The notes beneath the pieces are model-generated. The model worked only from the letters and a program-made list of their open reading frames with translations, was not told where the DNA came from and ran no database searches. The position numbers and the translations under genes were made by a program. Positions 60,715-64,000 of a stretch of 64,000 nt of DNA are shown here, piece by piece. Position 1 is the first letter of the stretch. Each line of letters starts with the position of its first letter. The stretch comes from Kumtagia sp963839725 (GTDB taxonomy: Bacteria; Pseudomonadota; Alphaproteobacteria; Rhizobiales; Rhizobiaceae). Location of the stretch: positions 434,001 through 498,000 of the forward strand of contig CAWIWT010000007.1 in NCBI GenBank assembly GCA_963839725.1. The letters are read 5' to 3'.

Positions 60715-61440
60715 GTGGCAGTTCGACCAGCAGCGTGGATGAATGGTTTGCAACGGCAGAAAAGACTGATCAGGGCGGGCACGACGGTCGACCAGATGGT
60801 CCGGGCGATATCCGACCGTATCGTCACCGGGGCGCTCCGACCCGGCGAGAAGCTCGACGAAGTCGCGCTGGCGGAGCGATATGGCGTTTCCCGCACCCCC
60901 GTTCGTGAAGCGCTCGGCCAGCTTGGCGCGATGGGCCTGGTCGATCGCCGGCCAAACCGCGGCGCCACGGTGGCCGAGGTCACAGCGGAACACCTCGCGT
61001 CGATGTTCGAGGGCATGGCCGAACTGGAGGCGGTCTGCGCCAGATTGTCGGCCGAGCGAATGAGCGTTGCGGATCGGCGCGCGCTCGAGAAGGAGCATCA
61101 GGATTCTGCTCGGCTCGTGCGGCTCGGCGCCGCGGAGGACTACGAATATTTCAATACGGAGTTTCACTCGCGCCTCTACGCCGGCGCGCGAAGTCCGCAC
61201 ATCCACGAGTTGACGACGTTGACGCGCAGCAGGCTGGCCCCGTTTCGCCGGGCACAGTTCAGGCTGGCGGGAAGGCTATCGAAATCATGGCAAGAGCACG
61301 ACGCCATCGTCAATGCGATCCTGCGCGGCGATGGCGCAGCTGCATCAGCTGCCGCAAAATCCCATGTCTCTATCGTGAGTGAGGCCAGCGCGATTTTTGC
61401 GGGCTCGACGATCGTCGGCAAATCAAGGTCCCTGTTTTAA
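60715..61440 (+). CDS. GntR-family transcriptional regulator (FadR/FCD type)
   Basis: A 241-residue regulator divergent from the biuret operon. The N-terminal winged helix has IVTGALRPGEKLDEVALAER and YGVSRTPVREALGQL, the GntR signature. The C-terminal all-helical FCD domain has Asp and His metal/ligand residues (YEYFNTEFHSRLYAGA, SWQEHDAIVNAILRGD). Start GTG 60715 or ATG 60739. Its position strongly suggests control of the biuret operon by a pathway ligand, on top of the sigma-54 promoter. Confidence 0.9.
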   Translation: MAVRPAAWMNGLQRQKRLIRAGTTVDQMVRAISDRIVTGALRPGEKLDEVALAERYGVSRTPVREALGQLGAMGLVDRRPNRGATVAEVTAEHLASMFEGMAELEAVCARLSAERMSVADRRALEKEHQDSARLVRLGAAEDYEYFNTEFHSRLYAGARSPHIHELTTLTRSRLAPFRRAQFRLAGRLSKSWQEHDAIVNAILRGDGAAASAAAKSHVSIVSEASAIFAGSTIVGKSRSLF

Positions 61441-61450
61441 GGCGGGATCA

Positions 61451-61777
61451 TTAGAATTCGCCAGCCGGGCGCCATTTTTGATCGTTAGCTCCTTCGCGAG
61501 GGGTCAAGCGGCGTGCGCAGAAGTTGAGCATCTCCTGCGTCTCCGCAATACCGCCTATCGGCGAACCTGCAATCCTACGACGGCCCATCAGCAGCGGCAC
61601 TGTGCTTGGCTCGGCAAGCGGGCCGATCTGCTCGACCAGCACCAGCGTGCCGTCCACGTCCAGTAGCGGCAGATATGGATTGATATCGTGCTTTACCGGC
61701 AGCATATCGCGTCGTAGGCGCACTCTCTGACCGAAGCCACCTGTCGTCAGCCGGCCGAATTGCCGCCTGCATGCCAT
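61451..61777 (-). pseudogene. Zinc-type alcohol dehydrogenase C-terminal remnant
   Basis: Seen: INPYLPLLDVDGTLVLVEQI, PLLMGRRRIAGSPIGGIAET and QEMLNFCARR, which is the end of the NAD(P)-binding domain of YahK/Adh-type zinc alcohol dehydrogenases. The zinc-binding N-terminal half and the Rossmann GxGxxG are missing. It fills most of the gap 61441-61867 between gntR and the LysR gene. Confidence 0.72.
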
Positions 61778-61867
61778 GGGTGAGTGGAAAGCAATCGGCG
61801 GCTAGATTGCCTGAAAAGAGGCACATGCCTTTCGCACGACTAGCCTCCAAACAATGTGACAGTGCCA

Positions 61868-62776
61868 TCACGACACGTCATACTGCTGCGCCAGCGAGGC
61901 GGAAAGCTGGTCGGCGAAACGGGCGGCGGCCACCGGCAGGGTGCGGCCTTTGAGTTGGCCGACATAGAGCACGCCAGCGGGCACGTCGCGCGGGTCGAGC
62001 GGCCGGGAGATCATGTCACCGGTCATCGTCTGGTGGGACAGGCCAATTGGGAAATGGAAGGTGATGATATCTTCCGAGATTGCGTGGTTGCGCAGGAATT
62101 CGAAGCTGTCGGACTGAATCACTGGCTCCAGCTGCAGCGATGACGATTGCGCCCCGATGTCGAGCAGGTAGCGCACGCCGTAAGCTGATGTGGGAAGCGC
62201 GATTGGATAGTCGAGGCAAGCGCGCAACCGCACCGTCTCGTGAGAAGCCAGCGGATGATCCGGCCGCATGACCGCATGCACCGGCTGGTGCACCCGCATC
62301 AGCGTCATGAAAGCAGCCAGCCGCGCCGGCTCGTAGACGATGGCGATGTCGGCCGTGTGATCGACCAACGCACGCTCGGCCTCCTCCCGGTCGCGCAGGT
62401 GCACTCCGAAGGTCACATTCGGATGTTCCTTCCGGTAGAGTGAGATCTGGATCGGCAGATGGTAGGGCAATAGCGCCTGGCTGCAGGCGATCGCCACATG
62501 GCCGAGCCGGGCGCCAGCAAGGTCGGCAATCTGCGATTTCACGTGCTCCATATCGGATAACTGGTTGCGCATGTGATGCACCAGAAGCTCGCCGGCGCTG
62601 GACAATCGCACGCCGTGCGGCAGTCGCTCGAAAATCGCAACGCCGAGTTCGGCCTCCATCGCCAATATACGGCGGTTGAGCGCCGTCGAGGTTATGGCGA
62701 GCAATTCCGCGGCGGCGCGGATCGAACCGGTCTTGGCAACCACATTGATATAGTGAGCGGAGTTCAGGTAACGCAT
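61868..62776 (-). CDS. LysR-family transcriptional regulator
   Basis: A 302-residue LysR protein. The helix-turn-helix is near the start (HYINVVAKTGSIRAAAELLA, ITSTALNRRILAMEAELG) followed by FERLPHGVRLSSAGELLVHH. The effector domain begins LGHVAIACSQALLPYHLPIQ. ATG 62776 (MRYLNSAHYINVV) is the usual distance before the HTH; ATG 62791 is possible. Its neighbour downstream is only a dehydrogenase remnant, so its target is unknown. Confidence 0.9.
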   Translation of the reverse strand: MRYLNSAHYINVVAKTGSIRAAAELLAITSTALNRRILAMEAELGVAIFERLPHGVRLSSAGELLVHHMRNQLSDMEHVKSQIADLAGARLGHVAIACSQALLPYHLPIQISLYRKEHPNVTFGVHLRDREEAERALVDHTADIAIVYEPARLAAFMTLMRVHQPVHAVMRPDHPLASHETVRLRACLDYPIALPTSAYGVRYLLDIGAQSSSLQLEPVIQSDSFEFLRNHAISEDIITFHFPIGLSHQTMTGDMISRPLDPRDVPAGVLYVGQLKGRTLPVAAARFADQLSASLAQQYDVS

Positions 62777-62995
62777 CGGCAGCCTCCGCATCACCGCTGC
62801 AATTTTTGCAGCAGGCTGAAGAAAACATAGCACAAGACAGCAGCACCGTCATCGGGATAATTCATTCCTGCCACTATACATGGCGAAGGTGGCAATATCT
62901 CCAAGCGACATTGATTCTCCAAAGACAAAGAAAGACAAAATTCTGTCTTTCTTCCAGTTCTTCCATTTTAATTCATCGACGTCAAGGAGCAAACC

Positions 62996-63313
62996 ATGCA
63001 TTGTCTATCAATTGGAAGCTTGGCCTCACTCGTTTTTCTTGTCCTTGCAAATGTCTCGGCTATTGCCGCCGAACAATGCAGCGACATGTCCGCGTCATCG
63101 GGCCTGCCGGGTTATGCGCATCAATGTAGCGTGACTTCCAAGAAAAACATCGATGACGGTGTTCTAGCACACGCCAGCGAGCATAAAAGCTGCGTGTCGG
63201 ATTGCGTACAAGTCTACAGTATGTGCAAGACCAACAGGGCCAGAGACTGTCTCCGAGAATACAACACCTGTTCGTGGAAATGCGGCTTTGGTGCGGCAAT
63301 AACGATTGATTAG
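62996..63313 (+). CDS. Small secreted cysteine-rich protein
   Basis: A 105-residue protein with a clear signal peptide (hydrophobic SLASLVFLVLANVSAIAA, cleavage before EQCSDM). The mature part has eight Cys; the last six follow a mirror-image spacing C-x3-C-x6-C-x7-C-x6-C-x3-C (from SCVSDC to CSWKC), suggesting a disulfide-stapled helical hairpin. AAGGAG precedes ATG 62996. I know no family for it. It could be a periplasmic or host-directed small protein. Confidence 0.75.
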   Translation: MHCLSIGSLASLVFLVLANVSAIAAEQCSDMSASSGLPGYAHQCSVTSKKNIDDGVLAHASEHKSCVSDCVQVYSMCKTNRARDCLREYNTCSWKCGFGAAITID

Positions 63314-63601
63314 GATCTGATCGTTGGAAAGGCGTCAGCGTTTCCAGTTTTCGGATTGCCGCCATGCCTTTCAAGTATCATTCGAGCCAACTTGCGTGGC
63401 TGGTGGACGATCGTGAGGCGGCGAGACAGGTCGGGCCGATCAAGCGTCACGGTGAAGAAGAAACGCAGCGCCGAGACCGAGCTGTTAATGCCCGGCGGCC
63501 GCCACCTATCTGTTCCAGCGACGTTTCGACAATGGCCGAGATCCACTTTTGGGTTGCATAGCTCGGCGCGGCAGTTGTTCGACGGATCGAATTCTCAATT
63601 T
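63314..63601. other. Gap with overlapping opposite open frames, no supported gene
   Basis: A minus-strand frame (63310-63546, with TLDRPDLSRRLTIVHQPRKL) and plus-strand frames overlap here. None has a ribosome site or recognisable family, so I do not call a gene. Confidence 0.35.
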
Positions 63602-64000
63602 TCAGGCCGCAAACTCAGGCTGCGGCTCGAAGACGCAGCGCGCCGTCGTCGGTTCGAGAAGAAACGCTCGGCCACCAATCTCGTATGAGGCGATCTGTCC
63701 CCGATCATCAATCGCGCGCGCGGAATACAGGACGAGCTTTCCTGCCAGCGGATCGCAAGGAAAGATCAACTTATTCAGATCCTGCTTCCCAACAATGTTA
63801 TCCCAAATGAACGCGCGGGCCCCGTCACTACCAACAACCTGCCCATGGTTATTGATAGCGTTCGCCCAGCCAGCGGGATCCACCCCAAGATTTGTCGTGT
63901 GTTGATCGCCGACATCGAAAATGGAAGGGCCGTCGTTGGGGGTGAACACGATTTGCCCGCGATCGTTGACGCCCACGATACTGTCCACCCACGTCTGCGT
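63602..64000 (-). CDS. HAF-repeat protein (5' part outside the window)
   Basis: C-terminal 130 or so residues of a larger protein; the frame is open to the right edge. Three beta-propeller-like HAF repeats are visible: VNDRGQIVFTPNDGPS, INNHGQVVGSDGARAFIWD and IDDRGQIASYEIGGRAFLL. HAF-repeat proteins are extracellular or periplasmic with unknown function. The end is VFEPQPEFAA. Confidence 0.72.
   Translation of the reverse strand, partial: TQTWVDSIVGVNDRGQIVFTPNDGPSIFDVGDQHTTNLGVDPAGWANAINNHGQVVGSDGARAFIWDNIVGKQDLNKLIFPCDPLAGKLVLYSARAIDDRGQIASYEIGGRAFLLEPTTARCVFEPQPEFAA

Noticed and set aside
63310..63688. Overlapping open frames 63310-63546 (minus) and 63356-63688 (plus) as genes
   Set aside because: They contradict each other, have no ribosome binding sites and match no family I recognise.
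1..64000. CRISPR arrays or complete insertion sequences
   Set aside because: No regularly spaced identical repeats and no transposase with terminal inverted repeats were seen; the only recombinases are the integrase and the resolvase.

Overview
The window looks like a chromosomal piece of a GC-rich alphaproteobacterium of the Rhizobiales, most like the Mesorhizobium/Phyllobacteriaceae group. This is inferred from gene content: a napEDABC operon, a NasST-controlled nitrate cluster, a Rhizobium-type biuret operon and extragenic palindromes. No rRNA gene or complete tRNA gene is present.

Layout. 1-6.3 kb: the end of a sugar ABC permease gene, a HigBA module with a broken toxin, and a minus-strand sugar or sugar-phosphate cluster (creatininase-like, SIS isomerase, FGGY kinase, M42 peptidase, BtpA/SgcQ). 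6.5-10.7 kb: an intact periplasmic nitrate reductase operon, napEDABC. 10.7-22.5 kb, minus strand: assimilatory nitrate uptake and reduction (nrtA, nrtB, nrtD, nirB, nirD, nasA, cysG) with the sensor/antiterminator pair nasS-nasT. Upstream of nrtA I can read a sigma-54 promoter, an NtrC-type palindrome, two small RNA hairpins and a terminator: a readable NasT-dependent leader. nrtB, nasA and cysG are disrupted.

22.9-40.6 kb holds mixed accessory genes: an OmpA-DUF2092 protein, a flavin monooxygenase, a four-gene operon (citryl-CoA lyase-like, PaaK-like CoA ligase, VOC dioxygenase, GST with a histone H1-like tail), a lipoprotein, an SRAP protein, phosphoketolase, a DUF2955/HlyD export pair, an AI-2E transporter and a small ion channel.

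41-52.2 kb is an integrated element followed by a gene graveyard. A tRNA 3'-end fragment is followed by a tyrosine integrase, an AlpA-like regulator, a Toprim protein broken by a stop codon, primase-like and RepA-like replication proteins, and small zinc-ribbon proteins. Beyond these lie remnants (HD, DGQHR, TPR, terminase, shikimate dehydrogenase, cyclase) around three intact genes (M50 protease, serine resolvase, phytochelatin synthase-like peptidase). Short inverted repeats frame this part.

52.2-61.4 kb is a biuret/allophanate utilisation operon (BMP-type transporter, biuret hydrolase, second cysteine hydrolase, cupin, allophanate hydrolase) with a near-consensus sigma-54 promoter and a divergent GntR regulator. 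61.4-64 kb holds an alcohol dehydrogenase remnant, a LysR regulator, a cysteine-rich secreted protein and part of a HAF-repeat protein.

Two themes stand out. First, much of the window concerns nitrogen acquisition (nitrate and biuret), with sigma-54 promoters in front of both assimilatory operons. Second, there are unusually many frame disruptions, outside the mobile region as well, so either real decay or an unpolished assembly must be considered.
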